From Cellvibrionaceae bacterium (GTDB taxonomy: Bacteria; Pseudomonadota; Gammaproteobacteria; Pseudomonadales; Cellvibrionaceae), in assembly GCA_021151525.1 (NCBI GenBank), contig JAGKXD010000107.1, forward strand, positions 1 through 13,454: 13,454 nt of DNA. The letters are read 5' to 3'. Made by a program: the position numbers and the translations under genes. The notes below the pieces were generated by a model. The model was not told the DNA's origin. It did no database searches and worked only from the letters and a program-made list of their open reading frames with translations. Below, piece after piece: positions 1-6,101 of this stretch (position 1 is the first letter of the stretch; each line of letters begins with the position of its first letter).

Positions 1-34
1 CCAAGGGGGAGGTTGGGAGGGGGTTTAGCTTTTA
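1..34 (-). repeat. C-rich repeat, left inverted copy flanking the DUF559 gene
   Basis: The reverse complement of bases 1-30 matches bases 431-460 at 28 of 30 positions by hand alignment, and the match runs a few bases further inward (AAAAGCT). The two copies face each other across the DUF559 gene. The core is a run of C-rich blocks separated by AA. The copy is at the window edge, so it may continue to the left. Confidence 0.85.
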
Positions 35-62
35 AGAAAAGATTTAAATAAAAGGAATTTCA

Positions 63-437
63 ATGGATCTAGAATCAGAAAAAATCTTCAACCAAAAAAC
101 TCAAAAATCCACGCGTCAAAATTTACGTAACTCCGTTTCGGTAATTGAACGATTGCTTTGGTCGAAAATACGCAATCAACAACTAGGCGTAAAATTTCGT
201 CGGCAACATGGTATTGGAAAATATATTGTTGATTTTTATTGTGCAGATGCTCGGCTGGTAATTGAGCTTGATGGTGATAGTCATTATCAGGATGGTGCGC
301 AGGAGTATGATCGGGCTCGTGATGAGTTTATGCGGGAACAAGGCTTGCGGGTTTTGAGGTTTACTAATATTGAGGTGGTTAGCAATCTTGAAGAGGTTGT
401 TTTGGTAATAGCTCATGCTATAGAAGCAAAAGCTTAA
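63..437 (+). CDS. DUF559 / Vsr-like PD-(D/E)xK endonuclease-domain protein
   Basis: This 124-residue protein is a near-complete DUF559 domain, a family related to very-short-patch-repair and other PD-(D/E)xK nucleases. Visible family blocks are ERLLW (29-33), KFRRQ (44-48), YIVDFYC (54-60), LVIELDGDSH (65-74) and the closing LRVLRFTN. The likely metal-binding and catalytic residues are E29, D57, E68 and D70. No signal peptide or membrane segment is visible. The ATG is preceded by AAAGGA six bases upstream. The gene is isolated and sits inside inverted C-rich repeats with little room to spare: its stop codon overlaps the right repeat. Base composition is more AT-rich than most of the window. 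DUF559 proteins are generally of unknown biological role, and no restriction or methylase partner is present. Nuclease activity is inferred from the family. Confidence 0.85.
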   Translation: MDLESEKIFNQKTQKSTRQNLRNSVSVIERLLWSKIRNQQLGVKFRRQHGIGKYIVDFYCADARLVIELDGDSHYQDGAQEYDRARDEFMREQGLRVLRFTNIEVVSNLEEVVLVIAHAIEAKA

Positions 438-475
438 CCCCCTCCCAACCTCCCCCTTGAAAAGCGGGGAGGGGC
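428..475 (+). repeat. C-rich repeat, right copy, with hairpin
   Basis: Bases 431-460 mirror the left copy at 1-30. The repeat continues into an imperfect hairpin: CCTCCCC, a short loop around TTGAAAAG, then GGGGAGG, with one extra C in the right arm. It overlaps the end of the DUF559 gene and lies downstream of trxC on the other strand. The hairpin might attenuate transcription from either side, but it lacks a proper U-tract. Confidence 0.85.
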
Positions 476-517
476 CAAATCTCACTTCGTAGATTAATCA
501 CAACCTAGATCCCATTT

Positions 518-952
518 CTATACCCCCGCCGACCTTAACCACTGCTGCAACTGCGGTAGCGACATAGCGCCCGATACCCGCTTAACCTCTTTCCCCTGCT
601 TAAACAAAATCAACGTTGGAATACTGCGAATGCCCCAACGCTGGGCGATGCTCGGCACAGCTTCGGTATTGAGTTTGGCCAAGCGGATTTTGGGCTCAAG
701 GATTCCGGCTGCTTGCTCAAAAACCGGGGCGAAGGTTTTGCAGGGGCCGCACCAAGGCGCCCAACAATCTACCAATACGGGGATGTCATTTTTGTCGATG
801 ATCGCGCCCACGTTGCCGGGGTGCATGTCTACCGGCTTGCCCGCGAACAATGGCTTTTTGCATTTGCCGCATTGGGGTTTATCGCCCAAGCGTTCGGCGG
901 GAAGACGGTTGGCGGCGTTGCAGTTGGGGCAGGTAATTTGTACGGGGGTCAT
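518..952 (-). CDS. trxC: Thioredoxin 2 (zinc-binding thioredoxin TrxC)
   Basis: Cytoplasmic thiol-disulphide reductase, normally reduced by thioredoxin reductase. Starting at 952 gives 144 residues, close to E. coli Trx2 (139). The N-terminal zinc module is present as CPNC (residues 8-11) and CGKC (28-31). The thioredoxin fold follows, with active site WCGPC at 67-71 and the cis-proline motif SIPT near 110-113. A longer reading starts at 982 and adds ten residues (first MEFKN). I prefer 952 because the family starts only a few residues before the first zinc cysteine, and because a weak GAG lies upstream of 952 while nothing like a ribosome site precedes 982. In many bacteria trxC belongs to the oxidative-stress response, but I see no OxyR site I could defend here. 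It stands alone, divergent from the GH16 gene. Confidence 0.93.
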   Translation of the reverse strand: MTPVQITCPNCNAANRLPAERLGDKPQCGKCKKPLFAGKPVDMHPGNVGAIIDKNDIPVLVDCWAPWCGPCKTFAPVFEQAAGILEPKIRLAKLNTEAVPSIAQRWGIRSIPTLILFKQGKEVKRVSGAMSLPQLQQWLRSAGV

Positions 953-982
953 GACTGTGCTCGTTGAGTTTTTGAATTCCAT

Positions 983-1330
983 TTTCGCTAGATGGGGGCG
1001 AAGCGCACCGCAATCAATTCTTAATGCTCAATTCGTCTTCTTATCTCGTCGCTAATAATTTTTAAGGCGCCGTGGACGAAAAACAACCCAAGAAGACAAA
1101 GGTGAGATGCCCCACTTTTGTCGTTTTAGACTATTTGGGAAGAGAACCGGCCTTTTTTGGCCGATTATGATTCTGCACAACAGGGCTTTGCCACGCGGAT
1201 GTGTTGCGCACTGCAAGCGGAAAGTGAACATAAAAATAATTCACAGCTTGATTCAAGAGATGTCAGATCTTATTCGTTTCACCAATGTGTTCTTGTCCCT
1301 TTTTATAAAAATAGCTAAAGAAGGTCTCCT
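983..1330. other. Intergenic region between trxC and the GH16 gene
   Basis: About 350 bases between divergent genes. It should hold both promoters, but I find no convincing -35/-10 pair; TATAAA at 1304-1309 lacks a well-spaced -35 and lies very close to the start codon. A small hairpin occurs at 1148-1163 (CGGCC, six T, GGCCG). A 75-codon open frame here has no recognisable features. The purine-rich AAGAAGG at 1317-1323 is the ribosome site of the GH16 gene. Confidence 0.5.
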
Positions 1331-3811
1331 ATGACAACCAACTCGCAAACTGCTTGCCGTGGCAAGCGTGGTTTGAAAACCACATTCGCATTATTGACTA
1401 GCGCCATGCTGTTCACTGGCGCAGAGGCTATGGCCGATGTATTAAATCCGGTGATTGGCCCCATCCTTTACGAAGAAAACTTCAACACACTCGACCCCAA
1501 TGTATGGAACACCATTGAAGGCGATGGCTGCGGTATTGGCCTGTGCGGTTGGGGTAACGCGGAGCTGGAATACTACCGCGCGAATAACTTGAGCATTGAA
1601 AGCCCGCCCTTTGAGCCCAACACCAAAGCCTTGGCGATTACCGCCAAACGTGAAGCCTTTAATAACAGCGCCTTCACCTCAGGAAAAATCGATTCTGCCA
1701 ACAAATTACAAGTGAAATACGGCTTAGTTGAATTCCGTATGGCTGTTCCACAAGTGGGTGTTGGCTTGTGGCCTGCGGGTTGGATGCTCGGCACCAGTTT
1801 GGCGAGCTGGCCTTCAAAAGGCGAGCTGGACATTATGGAGATGGGCCACAAAGCCGCGACTATGGCCGACGCCGGTTACGGTGGTGGCGATGTGAATGCC
1901 TATGTTGGCTCTAACGCGATTTTTTACTCCTCAGCCGCATGTGTTGTGGGTAACGAAAGTTGCGCAGCCATGACTGCCTGGAAAACGCCGAGCTCTTACT
2001 TGGCCAGCACCTCCCTGGCTAATCGCTTTGTGACTTACCGCATGTATTGGACGGACACCCAAATCCGTTTCACCATCATCGACAACGGCGTTGAACACGA
2101 CATGTACAAGTCGCCGATTCCAATCACCGCTGAATCAACTGAATTCAACGCGCCTTTCTACTTCCTATTTAATTTGGCGGTAGGCGGTAACTTCACCGAT
2201 GCGGCAAACAGCTCACAAGTCACCGCGCCGCTGCCGGGTAAAATGTATATCGACTACGTGCGCGTTTATCAGTTGGATGGCAAGGGCGAAGTGAAGTTGG
2301 GCAGTCAGGTTCCGAAAGAAACCGGCACCTACGGTGTATTCACCGACAACACCCCAACCAGCGCGAAAGAAACCATAGGCACCACTGCTGATTTCTGGAT
2401 CTGGAACACGGCGTCTATGAGCCCAGGCACTTTGCCTGCTTATGAAGGTTCAAATGTGCTCGCGTTGAAATACACCGCACCTAACCAATGGTTTGGCGGT
2501 GGCATTGCATCGCGCCAAGCACACGACATGAGCAATTTCGCGAACGGTTCGTTGAAATTCAGAATCAAAATTCCTGCGAATGTTGCCTTCAAAATTGCAA
2601 TTAACGATACCTACACCAACAGCGCTTCTGTGACCTTCCCTGCGAACACCACCACTTACGGTTTAGTGCGCAATGGCGATTGGGCACAGGCGACCATTCC
2701 GATTGCGGATATTCGCGGCATTAACGCTCTGCAATCCATGTCGCAATTGTTTAGCTTCGCAAGCGTAGACGGTGCTCTACCACAAGCAGCATTTGATATG
2801 GCGATTGACGATATTGTTTGGGAGTGTGGCACCAGCGCGGCTTGCCAAACAGTTGTGGTTTCATCGTCATCAAGCAAATCATCAACTCCATCATCCTCAT
2901 CAAAACCAAGCTCTGCTTCCAGTGTGTCTTCGTCTGTGGCTAGCTCATCAAAAACCAGTTCATCGGTTAGCAGCGCTTCATCAACAGCGACTTCAGCAGG
3001 TACATTGGTTTCCAGTGGTCGCCCAGCTACCGGTAGCAGCAATGTCCAACCAGCATCAAATGCGACTGACGGCAACGGCGGAACACGCTGGGAATCAACC
3101 ACTGGCGTAAGCCCAAGCTGGTTGTCGGTTGACCTTGGCGCAGCCAAAGCTTTGACCAGCGTGGTGATTGATTGGGAAGCAGCGAACGCTGCGACTTATC
3201 AAATCCAAGGCTCTAACGACAACACCAACTGGACTACCCTCAAGACAGTAACCGGCGGAGCTTTCGGCAACCGCACCGACACCAACGCAGTGTCTGGCAA
3301 CTATCGTTACGTGCGTGTGTATTGCACCGAGCGCAGCGCTGGCAACCAATGGGGTTACTCAATTTGGGAATTAAAAGTTTACGGCAACACACCAAGCTCA
3401 AGCAGCTCATCGGCAGCGAGTGTTGGCAACCTGAATATCGCCACCGCAACTGCAAGCACGCAAGTGCAACCAGCAGCCAACGCGATTGATAAAAATTCAG
3501 GCACTCGTTGGGAATCTGCAATCAATACTGACCCAAGTTGGTTGACGCTGGACTTAGGCAGCGCGAAAAATTTGAGCAGTGTTGCGATTGATTGGGAAGC
3601 AGCGAACGCCGCTAACTATTTAATTCAGGGCTCGAACGACAACACCAATTGGGTTCAATTAGCATCCAAAACTGGCGGCACTTTTGGCAACCGTACAGAT
3701 ACCACTGCCGTTACCGGCAACTATCGCTATGTGCGCATTTACGGCACAGCGCGCAGCACCGGCAACCAATGGGGCTATTCAATTTGGGAAGTGCGCATTA
3801 CCGGAAATTAA
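1331..3811 (+). CDS. Secreted modular GH16 beta-glucanase (laminarinase-like) with two CBM32/discoidin domains
   Basis: An 826-residue extracellular endoglucanase. Residues 1-35 are a signal peptide: basic GKRGLK, a hydrophobic stretch, and cleavage after AEA (33) or AMA (35). The GH16 domain spans about 46-314 and has the beta-bulge motif ELDIME: nucleophile E165, helper D167, acid/base E170. GWGNAELEYY and LWPAGWMLG (146-154) are typical of beta-1,3-glucanases of this family. Residues about 318-505 form a second beta-sandwich of uncertain family, possibly ExoP-C-like, ending with Cys499 and Cys505. Residues 511-557 are a serine-rich linker. Two F5/8-type-C (CBM32-like) domains follow at 558-686 and 698-826, joined by a short serine linker. 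AAGAAGG lies just before the ATG, and a strong terminator follows. Substrate is inferred as beta-1,3- or mixed-linkage glucan; other GH16 substrates cannot be excluded. Poly-serine linkers of this kind are characteristic of Cellvibrio and Saccharophagus enzymes. Confidence 0.93.
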   Translation: MTTNSQTACRGKRGLKTTFALLTSAMLFTGAEAMADVLNPVIGPILYEENFNTLDPNVWNTIEGDGCGIGLCGWGNAELEYYRANNLSIESPPFEPNTKALAITAKREAFNNSAFTSGKIDSANKLQVKYGLVEFRMAVPQVGVGLWPAGWMLGTSLASWPSKGELDIMEMGHKAATMADAGYGGGDVNAYVGSNAIFYSSAACVVGNESCAAMTAWKTPSSYLASTSLANRFVTYRMYWTDTQIRFTIIDNGVEHDMYKSPIPITAESTEFNAPFYFLFNLAVGGNFTDAANSSQVTAPLPGKMYIDYVRVYQLDGKGEVKLGSQVPKETGTYGVFTDNTPTSAKETIGTTADFWIWNTASMSPGTLPAYEGSNVLALKYTAPNQWFGGGIASRQAHDMSNFANGSLKFRIKIPANVAFKIAINDTYTNSASVTFPANTTTYGLVRNGDWAQATIPIADIRGINALQSMSQLFSFASVDGALPQAAFDMAIDDIVWECGTSAACQTVVVSSSSSKSSTPSSSSKPSSASSVSSSVASSSKTSSSVSSASSTATSAGTLVSSGRPATGSSNVQPASNATDGNGGTRWESTTGVSPSWLSVDLGAAKALTSVVIDWEAANAATYQIQGSNDNTNWTTLKTVTGGAFGNRTDTNAVSGNYRYVRVYCTERSAGNQWGYSIWELKVYGNTPSSSSSSAASVGNLNIATATASTQVQPAANAIDKNSGTRWESAINTDPSWLTLDLGSAKNLSSVAIDWEAANAANYLIQGSNDNTNWVQLASKTGGTFGNRTDTTAVTGNYRYVRIYGTARSTGNQWGYSIWEVRITGN
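3001..3808 (+). repeat. In-gene tandem duplication encoding the two CBM32 domains
   Basis: The two halves align without gaps at an offset of exactly 420 bases (140 codons): for example ATTGGGAAGCAGCGAACG at 3171-3188 recurs at 3591-3608, and 3341-3370 recurs at 3761-3790 with one or two changes. By eye about 85 of 129 residues are identical. The strongest identity is in the strand regions and the weakest at the first dozen residues, which border the linkers. This points to duplication of a domain plus its short linker within the gene. Confidence 0.9.
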
Positions 3812-3873
3812 TCGACCCTGCAAAAATGATTTGGCAAAAACAGTAATTTGTTGAAAGCTGAGTCACTCCGCTT

Positions 3874-3907
3874 GCCCCGCATACTTTGTGTGCGGGGCTT
3901 TTTGTTT
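3874..3907 (+). terminator. Rho-independent terminator of the GH16 gene
   Basis: An 11-pair stem (3874-3884 with 3888-3898, one G-U pair) has a TTT loop and is followed by TTTTTGTTT. It starts 62 bases after the GH16 stop codon. Confidence 0.93.
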
Positions 3908-3985
3908 GTGGGCGACAGGCGGAAATCCCTAAATTAAATTGAGAGTAACTTTGATTTATGGGTTTACTTCTTTATTGCTATGAAA

Positions 3986-4149
3986 GGGAGTCGTCATCCT
4001 CGCGTAGCAGGAGCCATAGACCAGCGATGCTAATCCAGTTCTTAAAAAACATTTTAGTACAATCAAAAGCTGGATCCCCGCTGCGCGAGGATGACGACTG
4101 CATGGATGCAGAAGGTAGAGTAACGCAGGAGCAGTTGCCGACGACTCCC
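3986..4149. repeat. Nested inverted-repeat (MITE-like) element
   Basis: Outer ends GGGAGTCGTC (3986-3995) and GACGACTCCC (4140-4149) are perfect inverted repeats. A second, overlapping pair of 16 bases, 3989-4004 with 4084-4099, is also perfect (core TCATCCTCGCG / CGCGAGGATGA). A weaker inner pair is CCAGC (4021-4025) with GCTGG (4069-4073). The interior has no coding capacity. The arrangement resembles the short palindromic repeats scattered through many gammaproteobacterial genomes. I see no clear target-site duplication. Confidence 0.75.
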
Positions 4150-4188
4150 ATTTGAAAAAGGATTGCACTAAAGCCCTTACCAACAAAG

Positions 4189-5253
4189 TCATTTAATTTC
4201 GCGCTGCGCATTCCGCACGGCCAACTCAGAATGCTCAATAAATAATTTCGATGCAGCGCTGTGTTCAGTCAATGCGTCTGCCGCTAATAAAATAACACCC
4301 GCAGTCCAAGTCGTTTTTTCGCGCGGCCAAATAACCTTGTCGCGGAAGTTATAACCCGTCCAATAACCGCCATCTTCATCCATAAATTGATGCAACCAAC
4401 TGTATAAGCTCAATGCTTTTGCGTGTTCGCCTGCAGCCAATAGTGCGAGGGTTAATTCGCAAGATTCTGCGACAGTCACCCAAGGTTCATCGCTCACACA
4501 ACGGCAGCCGATATTGTTTTCTACAAATGTTTTCCAGCGCGATTCAATTCGCTCTTGTGCGGCCTTATCTTGCATAACACCGGCAAGCACTGGGTAAAAC
4601 CAATCCATTGAAAAACGCTCTTTAGATTCCCAAGTGCGATCAAAGCATTCCGGGTGATGACGTAAAGTGTTACCGAGTTTTTGATATGCACTTATCCATT
4701 GATCACAGTCATGATTTAATTCTTGTGCACATAAAATTGCGCATTGAAGGCTCTTGTAAATTGAAGAACAAGCCGTTATCAAAGCATCTTTTTTTGCGGA
4801 ACCATCTTCAGCAACCGCCCAATAAATTTCACCCGTGGGCGATTGATAGTTCACAACAAAATCAATCGCTTTTTTTAACGCAGGAAACAATTGATTGAGA
4901 AACGCGGTGTTTTTCGAAATTAAATAGTGATGCCACACACCTGTTGCTATATAGGCAATGAAATTGGTTTCGCGATGATTTTTATCGACAGGTTGATCAT
5001 CTAAATAATTAGCCCACCAACTTCCATCGGATAGTTGTTCTTGCGCAAGCCATTGGTAAGCGCGTTCAGCCGCTTCGAATTCGCCGCCAATACTCAAACC
5101 CATTGCAGCTTCAATATGATCCCACGGATCAGCCTTGCCATCTTTAAACCATGGGATGCAACCATTAGGCAATTGGGTTTGTAAAATGTAATTGACCGTG
5201 GGGCGCAAAAGCGCCTCAGGAAAAAATCCTTTAGTGAGCAATAAATTTTTCAT
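4189..5253 (-). CDS. Alpha/alpha-toroid protein, often annotated as prenyltransferase-like; function unknown
   Basis: Reading from 5253 gives 354 residues. The sequence has recurring turn motifs of the Q-x-G-x-W kind: QTQLPNGCIPW (25-35), QEQLSDGSWW (71-80), QSPTGEIYW (137-145) and DEDGGYW (292-298). These are spaced along helical hairpins as in terpene-cyclase or six-hairpin-glycosidase toroids. Conserved-looking acidic blocks are DPWDHIEAAMG (42-52) and RFSMDWFYP. There is no DxDD cyclase motif, signal peptide or membrane segment. From memory, similar proteins lie beside the same methyltransferase and glycosyltransferase types in actinobacteria; some are labelled prenyltransferase on fold resemblance alone. 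A glycoside-processing or binding role would fit the neighbours better, but this is inference. An in-frame ATG at 5313 lies inside a repeat and would add 20 residues; I reject it as the native start. It is the last gene of the leftward set. Confidence 0.8.
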   Translation of the reverse strand: MKNLLLTKGFFPEALLRPTVNYILQTQLPNGCIPWFKDGKADPWDHIEAAMGLSIGGEFEAAERAYQWLAQEQLSDGSWWANYLDDQPVDKNHRETNFIAYIATGVWHHYLISKNTAFLNQLFPALKKAIDFVVNYQSPTGEIYWAVAEDGSAKKDALITACSSIYKSLQCAILCAQELNHDCDQWISAYQKLGNTLRHHPECFDRTWESKERFSMDWFYPVLAGVMQDKAAQERIESRWKTFVENNIGCRCVSDEPWVTVAESCELTLALLAAGEHAKALSLYSWLHQFMDEDGGYWTGYNFRDKVIWPREKTTWTAGVILLAADALTEHSAASKLFIEHSELAVRNAQREIK

Positions 5254-5276
5254 AACATAAAACCCAAAACTTGCCG

Positions 5277-5378
5277 GCAGGTTAAGATGATTCTGCGAGA
5301 CCGTCGGCGTCATGGATGCCGACGACGAGCCTACATGGATGTATTTACGGCGTGCCTCGCAGAATCATCTTAAGCTGC
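5277..5378. repeat. Palindromic repeat inserted between the methyltransferase and toroid genes
   Basis: Bases 5282-5299 and 5356-5373 form a perfect 18-base inverted repeat (TTAAGATGATTCTGCGAG on the left). After one mismatch it extends four more pairs, GCAG with CTGC. Inside are two smaller hairpins: GTCGGC/GCCGAC (5303-5308, 5318-5323) and TACAT/ATGTA (5332-5343). The inner text resembles a palindromic repeat I associate with many gammaproteobacterial genomes, though I cannot search for it here. It sits within the operon and carries the spurious ATG at 5313. Confidence 0.85.
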
Positions 5379-5396
5379 AAGACACATTTAACTTTT

Positions 5397-6101
5397 CTAA
5401 GCTTTCCTAAAATGCATCACTACACTTTTACCCAGTATTGGATTCAACAATTTTTCCAGTGCTTGTGTAATCCACGGCTTTTGCATTAAATCCCACACCA
5501 GTACACGGTGATAGAGCTTTATTAAACGCGATTCATCCTGAGTATCCCACCACAAACACTTCAGCCACCAAAAGGGAGAATGCAATGCGTGAGCCCAATA
5601 GCGATGGGTAAATTCAAAACTAATAGCTGTAATTTCATTGCGCAGTTGCTTGGCATTGAAGATACGAATATGTCCACCCTCCACTTGGTGGTAGGCGGCA
5701 CTTAACTTCCAACAAATTTTTTCCGGCCATGCGCGCGGAACAGAAATTGCCAAAATGCCATTGGGTTTTAATACACGCTTTATTTCTTGCAGCACACCTT
5801 GATAATTTTCAATGTGCTCTAACACTTCGCTACAAATAATTTTATCGAATGTCTCATCCGCAAAAGGCAATTTAGTCGCATCTGTTTGTTGGATTGAAAA
5901 ATAGCTCTTTGGATTATAAGCGGCGAAAGGAGAAAACCTCTCTGCGGTGATTTTTAAATCCCGCAACGAAAGATCAACACCAATGCCAACAATGTTATGC
6001 TCAAGGCACGCATGAATTACATGGCGACCTTCACCACAACCTACATCCAACAACTTGTCGCCATCGGTAAAGTTCAGTAATTTATAGTTTATGCTTAGCA
6101 A
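5397..6101 (-). CDS. Class I SAM-dependent methyltransferase
   Basis: A 234-residue Rossmann-fold methyltransferase. Motif I is LLDVGCGEGRH (17-27), the acidic residue after strand 2 is D43 in GVDLS, and the later motifs are DATKLPFADETFDKIICSEVLEH and VLKPNGILAISVP. The C-terminal part (EGGHIRIF, HALHSPFWWLKC, LVWDLMQKPW, GKSVVMHFRK) is distinctive and, from memory, recurs in actinobacterial relatives next to a GT4 and a toroid protein. The acceptor is unknown. The frame has no internal ATG near the start; translation must begin at TTG 6101, which directly follows the glycosyltransferase stop codon. AAGAGA lies nine bases upstream, supporting this start and implying translational coupling. 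A palindromic repeat separates it from the next gene. Confidence 0.87.
   Translation of the reverse strand: MLSINYKLLNFTDGDKLLDVGCGEGRHVIHACLEHNIVGIGVDLSLRDLKITAERFSPFAAYNPKSYFSIQQTDATKLPFADETFDKIICSEVLEHIENYQGVLQEIKRVLKPNGILAISVPRAWPEKICWKLSAAYHQVEGGHIRIFNAKQLRNEITAISFEFTHRYWAHALHSPFWWLKCLWWDTQDESRLIKLYHRVLVWDLMQKPWITQALEKLLNPILGKSVVMHFRKA

Larger units (their letters stand above)
3812..4188. other. Gene-free region between convergent GH16 and toroid-protein genes
   Basis: This 377-base stretch holds the GH16 terminator (3874-3907) and the nested inverted-repeat element (3986-4149). Short open frames across it are products of the repeat and show no protein features. No terminator of standard form is seen for the leftward operon that ends at 4189; the repeat's hairpins are the only candidate stop. 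Confidence 0.75.

Noticed and set aside
630..1055. Open frame of 141 codons on the + strand
   Set aside because: It lies opposite trxC, whose zinc and active-site motifs are intact; the + strand product has no recognisable pattern.
1148..1163. Hairpin CGGCC-T6-GGCCG as a terminator
   Set aside because: The T run is in the loop rather than after the stem, and no gene on the + strand ends before it.
1107..1334. Open frame of 75 codons ahead of the GH16 gene
   Set aside because: No ribosome site, no family features, and it overlaps the start of the GH16 gene; probably chance.
2656..3147. 163-codon frame on the - strand rich in Asp and Glu
   Set aside because: Its acidic tract is the antisense of the serine-linker codons of the GH16 gene.
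3986..4149. CRISPR-like or tRNA-like structure
   Set aside because: Only inverted pairs, no regularly spaced direct repeats, and no cloverleaf or anticodon arm could be drawn.
4189..5313. Calling the toroid protein a squalene cyclase or prenyltransferase
   Set aside because: No DxDD or DDxxD motif and no membrane segment; only the helical-hairpin repeat pattern is shared.
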